A stretch of 64,000 bases of DNA from an uncultured Clostridia bacterium (GCA_947427385.1 CANEHT010000004.1:29652-93651); one strand, 5' to 3'; counted from the stretch's first letter, positions 27,317 to 36,578 are shown. Notes: generated by a model from the letters alone, not told the origin. Numbers and translations: made by a program.

Positions 27317-28849
27317 ATGCAAAAAAAAAATAATGCAGTAAAAACTATTTTAATGATGATGTTTATATCTGTACTTGGGAAAATTTTAGGGCTTGTTCGC
27401 GAGATGATGTTTGGTTACAATTTTGGAACAATTTCGATGGAGGGTACAGCTTTTACTTATGCCAGTAATATCCCCAATCAATTTCTTGATATTATGTTTG
27501 CATCGTCGATAACGTCAAGTTTTATTCCCATTTTTAATAATTATCTTGAAAAAAAAGGTAAGAATTCTGCTTTCAAATTATTTAATAATTTTTTAAGCTT
27601 AATAATTTTGCTGACGGCAATAATTATTTTTTTGTCAACAATTTTTTCTATGCCAATTATAAATTTATTGGCGAGCGGTTTAGATTTACAAACAAAATTG
27701 CTTACGGCGCAGCTTTTAAAAATAGTTTTACCAGTTTTAATGTTGAGTGGAATTGTTTTTTCGATGGCTGGCGTTCTTCAATCTTTTGGAGAATTTAATG
27801 TCCCAGCGGCAATGAGTATATTTTTTAATATTGTAATTATCATATATTACATTTTTTTTATAAAAAAATTTAGTGTTTATGGACTTGCAGTTGCATTTAC
27901 ATTAGGTTGGTTCGCACAATTATTGGTGCAAATTCCATTTTTACTTCGTGAAAAATATAAATTTCGTTTTGAAATAAATTTGCAATCTGAGGGCATACGC
28001 GAAATTTTAAAATTAATGCTGCCAGTTTTGGTAAGCTCATGGGTTATGCCAATAAATAATATGGTTAATGCGAATACGGCTTCATATATTTGTGGCGGTG
28101 GTAACGCGTTAAAGATGGCAAACACAATTTACATTATAGTGACAGGAACATTTGTATTGTCTGTGAATAATTTTATGTTTCAACGATTTTCTAAACTCAA
28201 AGCAAATGATTCAAGTGATGAGTTTAATTCTGCGTTAAAAATTTCAATCAATAACATGTTTTATTTTTTGATTCCATTAACTTTTGCATTAATGATTTTC
28301 AGCCGAGATGTTGTAAGTATTTTATTTGAACGTGGGAAATTTGATGCAAGCGCAACGAATTTGACAGCTAGCGCTTTATTTTTTTATTCAATTGGAATTA
28401 TTGGCTATGGAATTCAAACCATTTTGAACAGTAGTTTTTACGCACAAAAAAATGGTAAGTTGCCACTTATTTTTGCAGTTATCGCGATTGTAATTAATTT
28501 TTTATTTAGCAGCCGATTTGTAAAATTTTTTGGAATAGGTGGCCCAGCTTTAGCTTCATCAATTGCAATTGACGTTACAGCTTTACTTATGCTTTTGAGT
28601 GTTAACAAAAATAATTTTTTGGACCAAAAATTTTTGTTAAACATAATAAAAATTATTTTTTCATCGTTAATTATGTCAGTTGCCGTTTTTTATTTACATA
28701 AATCATTAAATTTGAAATTTATTTCGTTGTTAATATCAAGTTTGTTTGGATTTTTATTTTATATTTTTATAACATTTTTATTAAAACTTGATGAAGCAAT
28801 ATTTATAAAAGAAGCAGCGGTAAAATTTTTTACGCGCCGCCAAAAATAA
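27317..28849 (+). CDS. murJ: Lipid II flippase MurJ
   Basis: 510 residues, about 14 membrane helices, MOP superfamily. It starts with the typical sequence TILMMMFISVLGKILGLVREMM, followed by AYASNIPN-like and SSFIPIFNNYL segments. MurJ flips the peptidoglycan precursor lipid II across the membrane. The ATG at 27317 is preferred over a TTG at 27302; the SD (GAGATG) is weak. The last 20 bases overlap the convergent spmB gene. Given the preceding wall genes it could also flip another wall precursor. Confidence 0.9.
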   Translation: MQKKNNAVKTILMMMFISVLGKILGLVREMMFGYNFGTISMEGTAFTYASNIPNQFLDIMFASSITSSFIPIFNNYLEKKGKNSAFKLFNNFLSLIILLTAIIIFLSTIFSMPIINLLASGLDLQTKLLTAQLLKIVLPVLMLSGIVFSMAGVLQSFGEFNVPAAMSIFFNIVIIIYYIFFIKKFSVYGLAVAFTLGWFAQLLVQIPFLLREKYKFRFEINLQSEGIREILKLMLPVLVSSWVMPINNMVNANTASYICGGGNALKMANTIYIIVTGTFVLSVNNFMFQRFSKLKANDSSDEFNSALKISINNMFYFLIPLTFALMIFSRDVVSILFERGKFDASATNLTASALFFYSIGIIGYGIQTILNSSFYAQKNGKLPLIFAVIAIVINFLFSSRFVKFFGIGGPALASSIAIDVTALLMLLSVNKNNFLDQKFLLNIIKIIFSSLIMSVAVFYLHKSLNLKFISLLISSLFGFLFYIFITFLLKLDEAIFIKEAAVKFFTRRQK

Positions 28850-29357
28850 TTTTCGTTATGTATAATGATGCGATTATTCCGCATAAATTCGCTAATAATG
28901 CTCCTTTGAGTGTATAGCGGATTTTTTTTATTTTTACGCTCATAAAATATATACTAATTGTGTAAAAAACGGTTTCGGTACAGCACATCATTACTGAAAC
29001 TAATCGTCCGATAAATGAATCTGGTCCGTATTTTTTAAAAATATCTAGCAATAATCCTGTTGAGGCTGACGATGAAATTAAGCGCATAAATGTTAGTGGA
29101 ACTGCTTCGTTTGGAAATCCTAACATTTTTGTGATTGGCATAATTAATTTGCAAAAGAAATCTAGTGCACCGGATTCTCGCAAAATTCCTATGGCAACCA
29201 TTAATCCGATAAGAGTAGGGAAGATTTGAAAAACAATTTTGACGCCATTTTTTGCACCGTCAATAAATGTTTCATATATGTCAACATCTTTTGAATACCC
29301 ATATAAAATTATACCGACAAATGCAAGTGGCATTATTAATTCTGAAATAAAAATCAT
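28830..29357 (-). CDS. spmB: Spore maturation protein B
   Basis: 175 residues, nucleoside-transporter-gate fold with about five membrane segments. Family features: GAKNGVKIVFQIFPTLIGLMVAIGILRESGALD near the start and RLISSSASTGLLLD in the middle (only parts quoted as typical). In Bacillus, SpmA and SpmB are needed for core dehydration of spores. It overlaps spmA by 4 bases (ATGA). Homologues also occur in non-sporulating bacteria. Confidence 0.92.
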   Translation of the reverse strand: MIFISELIMPLAFVGIILYGYSKDVDIYETFIDGAKNGVKIVFQIFPTLIGLMVAIGILRESGALDFFCKLIMPITKMLGFPNEAVPLTFMRLISSSASTGLLLDIFKKYGPDSFIGRLVSVMMCCTETVFYTISIYFMSVKIKKIRYTLKGALLANLCGIIASLYITKIIFGGA

Positions 29358-29935
29358 GCTCTATCACACTTTTCAAAAATTTTTGTAATTATAATTGCGG
29401 AAATTGTTGAAACTAGAGTTGCAAAAAGTCCCGGCCCAATTATTTCTGACGGATTCATTGAGTTATATTGCGCGCGATATGCAATTATATTTATAGAAAC
29501 AATTTGCAAAGACGACATATTTATTATCATAAACATACACATCTCACGACTTGCTATATCTTTTTGCGGATTAATTTTTTGTAATTCTTCCATTGCTTTT
29601 AAACCGGCAGGTGTTGCCGCCCAACTTAGGCCAAGCATATTTGCAATAATATTTGTACAAATATATTGCATTGCCTTAGATTTTTCAGATAGTTGTGGAA
29701 ATAAAAATTTTAGTAGCGGCATCATTTTTTTTGATAACGAGTTAATAAGCCCAGATTTTTCTGCTATACTAATTAATCCTGTCCACATTGCTAAAATTCC
29801 TAACATTGTCAAACAAATATTTACGGCCTCACGCGAAGAATTTATTGCTGCATTTGTAATATTTGACAAATTTCCACTAAAAGTTGAAAATAAAATACCG
29901 ATTAAAATCATCGAACCCCAAAGATAATTCAACAT
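29354..29935 (-). CDS. spmA: Spore maturation protein A
   Basis: 193 residues, membrane protein. It starts MLNYLWGSMILIGILFSTFSG and contains NIIANMLGLSWAATPAGLKAMEELQ, a conserved SpmA core. It works with SpmB. SD GGAGG lies 8 bases before ATG. The pair forms a two-gene operon diverging from the peptide transporter across the inverted-repeat element. Confidence 0.93.
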   Translation of the reverse strand: MLNYLWGSMILIGILFSTFSGNLSNITNAAINSSREAVNICLTMLGILAMWTGLISIAEKSGLINSLSKKMMPLLKFLFPQLSEKSKAMQYICTNIIANMLGLSWAATPAGLKAMEELQKINPQKDIASREMCMFMIINMSSLQIVSINIIAYRAQYNSMNPSEIIGPGLFATLVSTISAIIITKIFEKCDRA

Positions 29936-30015
29936 AATTTAAAACCTCCACAAAAAATATATGCTGGTCCGATGAAAATTATTTTTTGATAAAGATTTAA
30001 ACTTTATTTTTCTTG

Positions 30016-30150
30016 AAAGAAAAAGTAAGCATAAGCGGCTTCTTCGAAGTCGCTTCATAAAAGAACTTTAACAAAAAATCTTTGTGTGATTTCGCACAAA
30101 GATTTTTTGTTAAAGTTCTTTTGCTTACTTTTCTTTATAGAAAAGTAAGG
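30016..30150. repeat. Compound inverted-repeat element
   Basis: A perfect 28-bp inverted repeat (30059-30086 with 30095-30122) is nested inside an outer stem (30016-30030 with 30123-30136, one bulged base). A third small hairpin (about 30033-30055) lies in the left junction. Smaller self-complementary arms lie at both edges (for example 30128-30147). The whole can fold as a three-way junction in RNA or cruciform in DNA. It has no ORF and no obvious target duplication. It is too long and has no T-run in the right place for a simple terminator. It may be a REP/MITE-like repeat. Confidence 0.75.
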
Positions 30151-30170
30151 TCTACATAAAGTAAATTTTT

Positions 30171-30199
30171 TTGCTTTTATTGAAAAATTATTGTATAAT
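30171..30199 (+). promoter_or_regulatory. Promoter of the peptide transporter gene
   Basis: TTGCTT and TATAAT are separated by 17 bases, 28 bases before the ATG. Confidence 0.6.
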
Positions 30200-30226
30200 T
30201 TCACAAAAATTTTTAGGAGGGAAAAA

Positions 30227-32119
30227 ATGAAAGACGAAAAATTTCAACCTTACATACCGGCCGATAAAATTGTTCCAGAATTCACTTTATTTTCAGTAAT
30301 TTTAGGAACACTTTTGGCTATTTTATTTGGCAGTGCTAATGCTTACTTGGGGTTGCGTGTTGGTTTAACCGTTTCTGCTTCTATTCCTGCAGCTGTTATT
30401 TCAATGGGCGTTATCCGATTCATTTTCAAACGTGATTCAATTTTAGAAAATAATTTAGTTCAAACTATTGGTTCAGCAGGTGAATCTTTAGCGGCCGGCG
30501 CAATTTTTACAATACCGGCTTTATTTATGTGGGGCGTAAATGGTTTATGTGAAATGCCATCCATTATGAATATCGGTTTGATTTCATTATGCGGTGGAAT
30601 ACTCGGAGTTTTGATGATGGTACCTTTACGCAGCGCATTAATTGTCAAAGAACATGAAACTTTAGGTTATCCCGAAGGTAAAGCTTGTGCAGAAGTTTTA
30701 ATGGCGGGCGAAGAAGGTGGTTCAAAATCTTCAACGGTTTTTTGGGGATTAGGTATTGCTAGTATTTATAAATTTATTGCTGACGGGTTAAAATTATTTT
30801 ACAGCGAAGTTGATTATGCTATTTCGTGGTATAAAGGTGCGGGCGTTGGCATTGATGTTTTACCGGCACTTGCTGGTGTCGGTTATATTTGTGGCACTCG
30901 CATTTCTTCATATATGTTTGCCGGAAGCACGCTTGCATGGTTTGTAATCATGCCGTTGATTGCACTTTTTGGCGGTGATATTGTAATTTATCCGGCGACT
31001 TCTACTGTTGCAGAATTGTGGAACAGTGGTGGAACGTGGAGTTTATGGAGTTCATTTATTCGTTATATTGGCGCGGGAGCGTTAGCAGCTGGAGGAATTA
31101 TTAGTTTAATAAAATCGTTGCCAATGATTATAAAAACTTTTGTCGGTGCATTTAAAAATTATGACAAAGTAACGTTAAGTAAATTACGCACGGAGCAAGA
31201 TATTTCTGTAAAATTTATTTTATTAATTTGTATTGCTATCGCAGTATTTATGTGGCTATTTCCAGGAATACCAGTTAATTTCGTCGGCGCAATTATTATC
31301 TTGATTTTTGGATTCTTTTTTGCAACTGTTTCATCACGAATGGTTGGATTAATTGGTTCATCAAATAATCCTGTTTCAGGTATGGCAATCGCAACTTTAC
31401 TCATCGCAACTGTAATTTTAAAATTTACAGGAAATATTGGCGCAAATGGAATGGTTGGCGCTATTTCTATCGGGTCGGTCATTTGTATCATCGCTGCTAT
31501 TGCAGGTGATACGTCACAAGATTTGAAAACAGGTTTTTTACTTGGTGCAACGCCGAAAAAACAACAATATGCGGAATTAATTGGAGTTTGCGTTTCGGCA
31601 ATTTCTATTGGCGCAATTTTATATTTGCTTAATGCGGCATGGGGATTCGGCTCAGATGAGTTAGGTGCGCCACAAGCAATGATGATGAAAATGGTAGTTG
31701 AAGGAGTTATGGATGGAAATTTGCCATGGCCATTAGTTTTTGCCGGTGTATTTATTGCGATTGTGATTGAAATTTTAGGATTGCCAGTTTTACCAATTGC
31801 AATCGGAATTTATTTGCCATTTCATTTAAATGCGGGAGTTATGGCTGGTGGATTAGTGCGCGGTATGTTGGAGAAACGCAAATATAAATCTGAATATGAT
31901 AAAAATTCTTGTATTCAGTCAGGCATTTTATTTACTTCCGGTATGATTGCGGGCGAAGGAGTTATCGGAATTTTGTTGGCGGTTTTCGCCGTATTCAACA
32001 TTAATTTAGATATTTCAAACGTTATAAATTTTGGGAATGTCGGTGGACTTGCTTCTTTTACATTTTTGTTGGCTCTTATTCATTTTTTTGCGATTAGTCC
32101 ATTGAAATCCAAAAAATAA
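30227..32119 (+). CDS. OPT-family oligopeptide transporter
   Basis: 630 residues with about 15 membrane segments. It starts KFQPYIPADKIVPEFTLFSVILGTLLAILFG and has the family stretch SANAYLGLRVGLTVSASIPAAV (quoted in part). It also has NPVSGMAIATL and GDTSQDLKTGFLLGATP motifs of prokaryotic OPT transporters. It imports small peptides or metal-peptide chelates by proton symport. The ATG at 30227 follows AGGAGGG. With the PqqD-like gene and pepD it forms a peptide-use operon. Confidence 0.93.
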   Translation: MKDEKFQPYIPADKIVPEFTLFSVILGTLLAILFGSANAYLGLRVGLTVSASIPAAVISMGVIRFIFKRDSILENNLVQTIGSAGESLAAGAIFTIPALFMWGVNGLCEMPSIMNIGLISLCGGILGVLMMVPLRSALIVKEHETLGYPEGKACAEVLMAGEEGGSKSSTVFWGLGIASIYKFIADGLKLFYSEVDYAISWYKGAGVGIDVLPALAGVGYICGTRISSYMFAGSTLAWFVIMPLIALFGGDIVIYPATSTVAELWNSGGTWSLWSSFIRYIGAGALAAGGIISLIKSLPMIIKTFVGAFKNYDKVTLSKLRTEQDISVKFILLICIAIAVFMWLFPGIPVNFVGAIIILIFGFFFATVSSRMVGLIGSSNNPVSGMAIATLLIATVILKFTGNIGANGMVGAISIGSVICIIAAIAGDTSQDLKTGFLLGATPKKQQYAELIGVCVSAISIGAILYLLNAAWGFGSDELGAPQAMMMKMVVEGVMDGNLPWPLVFAGVFIAIVIEILGLPVLPIAIGIYLPFHLNAGVMAGGLVRGMLEKRKYKSEYDKNSCIQSGILFTSGMIAGEGVIGILLAVFAVFNINLDISNVINFGNVGGLASFTFLLALIHFFAISPLKSKK

Positions 32120-32126
32120 TTTTGCG

Positions 32127-32462
32127 ATGAAAAGTAAAAATTATTTGGATTATGTGCCACTAATTTCGCCGAGGAATACTTGGAGCGTGCAAGCGAATAA
32201 TATTATAACGGTGCATGTTATTCATCGTGGATTTTATGCGTGGATTGCTGAAAAATTTTTTTGTCGCCCACATGTTACTCATATTGATTTAGATACAATG
32301 GGAAGTTTTGTTTTCCAAAATATAAATGGACAACGAAGTGTCGGAATGATTGCAAATCTATTGTCGGAAAAGTTTGGCGAAGATGCAGAACCACTTTATG
32401 AACGATTAATAATGTACATGCGAATTTTGTACAACAATGATTTAATTTATTATGAAAAATAA
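32127..32462 (+). CDS. PqqD-like protein
   Basis: 111 residues. The core YVPLISPRNTWSVQANNIITV, HIDLDTMGSFVFQNING, and the helical part SVGMIANLLSEKFGEDAEPLYERL match the PqqD winged-helix fold. In peptide-modification pathways this domain (the RRE) holds a precursor peptide for a radical SAM enzyme. No radical SAM gene or precursor peptide is visible nearby. It lies 7 bases after the transporter stop, without a clear SD, so is probably translationally coupled. Confidence 0.75.
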   Translation: MKSKNYLDYVPLISPRNTWSVQANNIITVHVIHRGFYAWIAEKFFCRPHVTHIDLDTMGSFVFQNINGQRSVGMIANLLSEKFGEDAEPLYERLIMYMRILYNNDLIYYEK

Positions 32463-32476
32463 AAGGGAGCGATGTT

Positions 32477-33907
32477 ATGGCAATTTTAGATGATTTGAGG
32501 CCTAAAAATGTTTTTCATTTTTTTGAAGAGATTTCTGCTATTCCGCATGGTTCCGGAAATACTAAACAAATTAGTAATTGGCTGATGGATTTTGCGCGTC
32601 ATCGTAATCTTGAAGCATATCAAGATGATTTGAATAACGTTATTATAATCGCAAAAGCTTCGGACGGTTATGAAAATGCAGAGCCGATAATTTTGCAGGG
32701 ACATATGGATATGGTTTGTGAGAAAGCACCTGATTGCAAAAAAGATATGAAGCGCGAAGGTTTAGATTTAGCTGTTGACGGCGATACAATTTACGCAAAA
32801 GATACAACTTTAGGTAGCGACGATGGTATTGCTGTAGCAATTATGTTGGCAATTTTAGATGACAAAACTATTTTACGACCACGATTGGAAGCTATTTTTA
32901 CTGTTGATGAAGAAATTGGAATGCTTGGCGCGTCTGGTTTAGATGTTAGTGTTTTAAAAGGTCGTCGAATGTTGAATTTAGATTCAGAAATTGAGGGTGT
33001 TTTTACTGTAAGTTCTGCCGGTGGAAATGTTACGCAATGTACTTTGCCAATCAAAAGAGAATCATTCGCCGGTAAAGCGTTAAATATTACAGTTAGTAGA
33101 TTACGCGGTGGGCATGCAGGAATTGAAATCAACAAAGGTCTTGCGAATGCAAATATATTGTTAGGGCGAGTATTGTACGCTGTAAAAACAAATTTACGTT
33201 TAATTTCTATCAGCGGTGGTTTAAAAGATAATGCTATTCCACGCGAGGCAACCGCAAAAATTGTTACTGATGACGCCGAAACTTTTTCAAAAATTTGTGC
33301 AGATTTGGAGCGTCAAATAAAAAATGAATATCGAATTACTGACCCAGATATTTTTATTTCAATTAATGAATGTGAAATGTCGGAACCGATGGACGAAGAA
33401 TCAACGCGCAAAATTATTTCTTTCCTTACATGTTTGCCAAACGGAATTCAAACAATGAGTGCGGATATTCCCGGACTCGTACAAACTTCGTTGAATCTTG
33501 GAATTTTGAAAACCACAAATGATAATGTGATAGCAAGCAGTGGTGTTCGTAGCAGTCTTGATTCTGAGAAACAAATGCTAGTGAATCGTTTAACTTGTTT
33601 GACGGAAATGTTAGGTGGTAGTGTAAAAATTTTTGGAGATTATTCAGGTTGGGAGTATCAAAAAAATTCGCCGCTACGAGATTTATTGAAAGAAGTTTTT
33701 ACAGAACAATATGGTTATGCGCCGAAGTTTGAATCAATTCATGCAGGTGTAGAGTGCGGAATTTTTGCAAGTAAATTGCCTGGACTTGATTGTGTTTCAA
33801 TTGGTCCAACCTTGACTGAAATTCATACTTATCGTGAAAAATTACACATTGCTTCTGTACAACGTTTATGGAAAATGATTCTAGAAGTTCTAAAACGATT
33901 GAAGTAA
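32477..33907 (+). CDS. pepD: Aminoacyl-histidine dipeptidase (PepD, M20 family)
   Basis: 476 residues. The zinc peptidase core shows QGHMDMVCEK (metal His/Asp), GSDDGIAVA (bridging Asp) and DEEIGMLGA (catalytic Glu-Glu pair). The dimerisation lid comes after GGHAGIEI, and the last metal His lies in EIHTYREKLHI. It cleaves dipeptides in the cytoplasm, fitting its place after an oligopeptide importer. SD AAGGGAG precedes ATG. Confidence 0.94.
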   Translation: MAILDDLRPKNVFHFFEEISAIPHGSGNTKQISNWLMDFARHRNLEAYQDDLNNVIIIAKASDGYENAEPIILQGHMDMVCEKAPDCKKDMKREGLDLAVDGDTIYAKDTTLGSDDGIAVAIMLAILDDKTILRPRLEAIFTVDEEIGMLGASGLDVSVLKGRRMLNLDSEIEGVFTVSSAGGNVTQCTLPIKRESFAGKALNITVSRLRGGHAGIEINKGLANANILLGRVLYAVKTNLRLISISGGLKDNAIPREATAKIVTDDAETFSKICADLERQIKNEYRITDPDIFISINECEMSEPMDEESTRKIISFLTCLPNGIQTMSADIPGLVQTSLNLGILKTTNDNVIASSGVRSSLDSEKQMLVNRLTCLTEMLGGSVKIFGDYSGWEYQKNSPLRDLLKEVFTEQYGYAPKFESIHAGVECGIFASKLPGLDCVSIGPTLTEIHTYREKLHIASVQRLWKMILEVLKRLK

Positions 33908-33916
33908 ATAAAAGTG

Positions 33917-33953
33917 AAAAAGTTCCTACTAATTTAATGTAGGAACTTTTTTT
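33917..33953 (+). terminator. Rho-independent terminator
   Basis: A 12-bp stem, AAAAGTTCCTAC/GTAGGAACTTTT, is followed by Ts. The next 200 bases up to 34159 hold no ORF, only very AT-rich promoter-like sequence. Confidence 0.9.
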
Positions 33954-34159
33954 AATTTGTTTTAAAGCTATAAAATTTTCATATAAAAAACTGTTCCAAA
34001 TAAATTGAATACAAAACGTAATATTAACTTGATTATGTAAAGTTTAATTATATTAAAATTAATATATTTTTAACATACAAACTATTGATTGATAATAAAT
34101 AAAATTATATTATATACAACGTAATAAATATTTTATAAAAATTTGGAGATTTTTTATTT

Positions 34160-34690
34160 ATGCAAGAAAATAATGTAATGAATTTAGTAAGAGATTTTCA
34201 GCAGAGACTTCGCAATATACAAGTTAGCCCCTATAATTTAAATGAAAAATATGATTATTCAGGTTGTACAGATTTTTGTGTTGTTAATAATGATTTAACA
34301 ACATGTACAATTTATGGTTTTCTGAAATCAACTTCAGCAATGAATTTATTTGAAAAAAAATTGTCTTTGGGACTTTATACAATTTATGATTGCGCAGAAA
34401 ATTTCAATTTGGAAAATTTTAATGATTTTGCTGAAGTTTGTAGAGAAAGATGGCGTCAAGGAAATATAGAATTTTTTGCTCCGTATAGAGAATTTGTTAA
34501 TAGTTTTTTAAAAAATATTTTGCCGATTGTAAATGATTTTGCGAAGCGAAATAGGGAAGTTTTAAAACGAGCAGATGAATTATCAATTTTAGAGCAACAT
34601 GAAATGGATGAATTAGAATTTCGAACAGATTTTTTTGAAATACCAAGAATGTCAAAAAATTCTTTTTGTCTAAATTCAAATGAAATTTAA
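34160..34690 (+). CDS. Unknown 176-residue protein
   Basis: Soluble, mixed charged protein with no signal or membrane segment. A Cys-containing stretch (YSGCTDFCVVNNDLTTCTIY, residues about 34-53) lies near the N-terminus. Residues about 120-160 are helical (VNDFAKRNREVLKRADELSILEQ is partly coiled-coil-like). No family is recognised. The SD (TGGAG) is modest, 10 bases before ATG. It is monocistronic between two terminators, in unusually AT-rich flanks, immediately before the ribosomal cluster. Confidence 0.55.
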   Translation: MQENNVMNLVRDFQQRLRNIQVSPYNLNEKYDYSGCTDFCVVNNDLTTCTIYGFLKSTSAMNLFEKKLSLGLYTIYDCAENFNLENFNDFAEVCRERWRQGNIEFFAPYREFVNSFLKNILPIVNDFAKRNREVLKRADELSILEQHEMDELEFRTDFFEIPRMSKNSFCLNSNEI

Positions 34691-34708
34691 TTAAAAAGCA
34701 AAGAAATT

Positions 34709-34749
34709 TGTTGTAAGTTTAGAAAAAAAACTTGCAACATTTTTTTTTT
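34709..34749 (+). terminator. Terminator before the ribosomal cluster
   Basis: A TGTTGTAAGTT/AACTTGCAACA stem with one G-U pair is followed by a ten-T run. Confidence 0.8.
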
Positions 34750-34759
34750 GTGTTATACT
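34732..34759 (+). promoter_or_regulatory. Candidate promoter of the S10-spc-alpha cluster
   Basis: TTGCAA (34732-34737) and TATACT (34754-34759) are separated by 16 bases. The -35 lies inside the right arm of the preceding terminator. Confidence 0.5.
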
Positions 34760-34765
34760 ATATCA

Positions 34766-34940
34766 GTTGTAATTTATAGCGATGATGCAGAAAGTTACTG
34801 TTTTTTAAAACAGAAAAATTTTTGTGGAGCAAGCTCGATTCTTTGAAATCAGCGTTATTCCTTCTGTTTTTTTACCTAACTTTTAAACACTCGGGACAGT
34901 GTATTTTTTGTATCGCGTTCTTACTAAAATTTTTTTCCAC
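34766..34940 (+). promoter_or_regulatory. Structured 5' leader of the S10 operon
   Basis: About 175 bases lie between the promoter and rpsJ without an ORF. They can form several hairpins: ACACT/AGTGT around CGGGAC (34887-34902), a CTGTTTT/AAAACAG hairpin near 34798, and a long-range CAGAA/TTCTG pairing. S10 leaders of other bacteria carry L4-dependent attenuation; that this one does so is inference. Confidence 0.4.
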
Positions 34941-34954
34941 AAGGAGGGAATTTA

Positions 34955-35266
34955 ATGGCTGATCAGAAAATTAGAATCGTTTTAAAATCTTATGACCATC
35001 GTTTAATTGATAGTGCCGTTTCGATTATTATTGATAATGTAAAACGTACTGGTGCTAAAATTGCCGGCCCCGTTCCATTACCAACTAAAAAAGAAATTAT
35101 TACTATCTTACGTAGTGTCCATAAACATAAAGATTCTCGTGAACAATTTGAACGTCGTACACATAAAAGATTAATTGACTTACTTACTCCCGGTCCTAAA
35201 ACTGTTGAAACTTTAACCGCTCTTACTTTACCTGAAGGCGTCGATATTACTTTAAAAATCATGTAA
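34955..35266 (+). CDS. rpsJ: 30S ribosomal protein S10
   Basis: 103 residues. It is a small-subunit head protein that also acts as NusE in antitermination. The conserved [14 protein letters not shown] start and [11 protein letters not shown] segment are present. SD AAGGAGGG lies 7 bases before ATG. It is the first gene of the large plus-strand translation cluster; tuf, its usual upstream neighbour, is 27 kb away on the other strand. Confidence 0.98.
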   Translation: MADQKIRIVLKSYDHRLIDSAVSIIIDNVKRTGAKIAGPVPLPTKKEIITILRSVHKHKDSREQFERRTHKRLIDLLTPGPKTVETLTALTLPEGVDITLKIM

Positions 35267-35305
35267 CACTTTTTTTATTTACTGTAATTATTCGGAGGTG
35301 TAAAA

Positions 35306-35935
35306 ATGAAAAAAGCAATACTTGCTAAAAAAATTGGTATGACTCAAATCTTTAACGATAAAAGTGAATTCATCCCTGTTACTGTCCTTGAAGCTGGCCC
35401 TTGTGTTATCGTTCAAATTAAAAATTCTCAAACTGATGGCTATAATGCTATTCAAGTTGGCTTCTTAAATGCTAAGCCAAAACGCGTCCTTAAACCTATT
35501 GCCGGCCATTTCCAAAAAGCTAATCTTACTCCTAAAAAATTTTTACGTGAATTCCGTTTGGATGATATTAGTGAATATAATATTGGCGACCAAATTAAAG
35601 CTGATAAGTTCACTCAAGGTGATAAAGTTGATGCGATTGCTATCTCAAAAGGTAAGGGTTTCCAAGGTTCTATAAAACGTCATGGCCATCACAGAGGTCC
35701 AATGGCTCATGGTTCAAAATATCATCGTGGAGTTGGGTCAATGAGTTCCGCGACTACTCCCGGTAGAGTTAAAAAAGGTAAAAAAATGCCCGGACATATG
35801 GGTGCACGTCGTGTTACTATTCAAAATCTTGAAGTTGTTAAAGTTGATAGTGAAAAGAATTTTTTATTGCTTAAAGGTTCGGTACCAGGTCCAAAGGGTT
35901 CTTTAGTATTTATTAAAGATAGTGTAAAAGCATAA
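35306..35935 (+). CDS. rplC: 50S ribosomal protein L3
   Basis: 209 residues. It starts the 23S rRNA fold near the peptidyl-transferase centre. It begins KAILAKKIGMTQIF and contains the loop MPGHMGARRVT that reaches the active site; the glutamine methylated in some bacteria is not assessed. SD CGGAGGTG precedes ATG. Second gene of the cluster. Confidence 0.98.
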   Translation: MKKAILAKKIGMTQIFNDKSEFIPVTVLEAGPCVIVQIKNSQTDGYNAIQVGFLNAKPKRVLKPIAGHFQKANLTPKKFLREFRLDDISEYNIGDQIKADKFTQGDKVDAIAISKGKGFQGSIKRHGHHRGPMAHGSKYHRGVGSMSSATTPGRVKKGKKMPGHMGARRVTIQNLEVVKVDSEKNFLLLKGSVPGPKGSLVFIKDSVKA

Positions 35936-35957
35936 ATTTTATGAAAGGAGATTGCTC

Positions 35958-36578
35958 ATGGCGATTGTTACTGTTTTAAATATGAATGGCGAAGAAGTTG
36001 GAACGATGGAACTTGCCGACAATATCTTTAATACCGAAATCAACGAACATGCTATACATATGTCCGTTGTTCAGTATCTAGCTAACCAACGTCAAGGTAC
36101 TAAGTCTACTAAAACTCGTGCTCAAGTTCGTGGCGGTGGTAGAAAACCTTGGCGCCAAAAAGGTACCGGTCATGCCCGTCAAGGTTCTATTCGTTCCCCT
36201 CAATGGCGTGGCGGCGGTGTCGTATTCGCCCCTAAGCCTAGAGATTTTTCATTTAAGATTAACAAAAAAATTAAACGTTTAGCGCTTAAGTCCGCACTTA
36301 GTGTTAAAGTTAATGAACAAAAATTAATTGTGTTAGATAAACTTGAACTCGCTGAGATTAAAACTAAACAGATGCAGCAAATTTTAATGAATATCAATTC
36401 CTCTAACGCTTTGATTGTTATTGATAATAATGACAAAAATATTATTCTTTCCGCACGTAATTTACCGGCTATTAAAACTACGTCCGTTAATTCAATTAAT
36501 GTCTATGATATTTTGAAATATGATAAGTTTATTACAACTCAAAATGCTGTGAAAAAAATTCAGGAGGTATACGCTTAA
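35958..36578 (+). CDS. rplD: 50S ribosomal protein L4
   Basis: 206 residues. It lines the peptide exit tunnel and, in other bacteria, represses its own operon. The ATG at 35958 follows AAAGGAG; an in-frame TTG at 35952 lacks spacing. The tunnel loop region [19 protein letters not shown] is intact. Its stop overlaps the rplW start by one base. Confidence 0.98.
   Translation: MAIVTVLNMNGEEVGTMELADNIFNTEINEHAIHMSVVQYLANQRQGTKSTKTRAQVRGGGRKPWRQKGTGHARQGSIRSPQWRGGGVVFAPKPRDFSFKINKKIKRLALKSALSVKVNEQKLIVLDKLELAEIKTKQMQQILMNINSSNALIVIDNNDKNIILSARNLPAIKTTSVNSINVYDILKYDKFITTQNAVKKIQEVYA

Noticed and set aside
30016..30150. Inverted-repeat element as a simple terminator for spmA or the transporter
   Set aside because: It lies upstream of both divergent genes, so there is no transcript to terminate from either side, and it is much longer than the other terminators.
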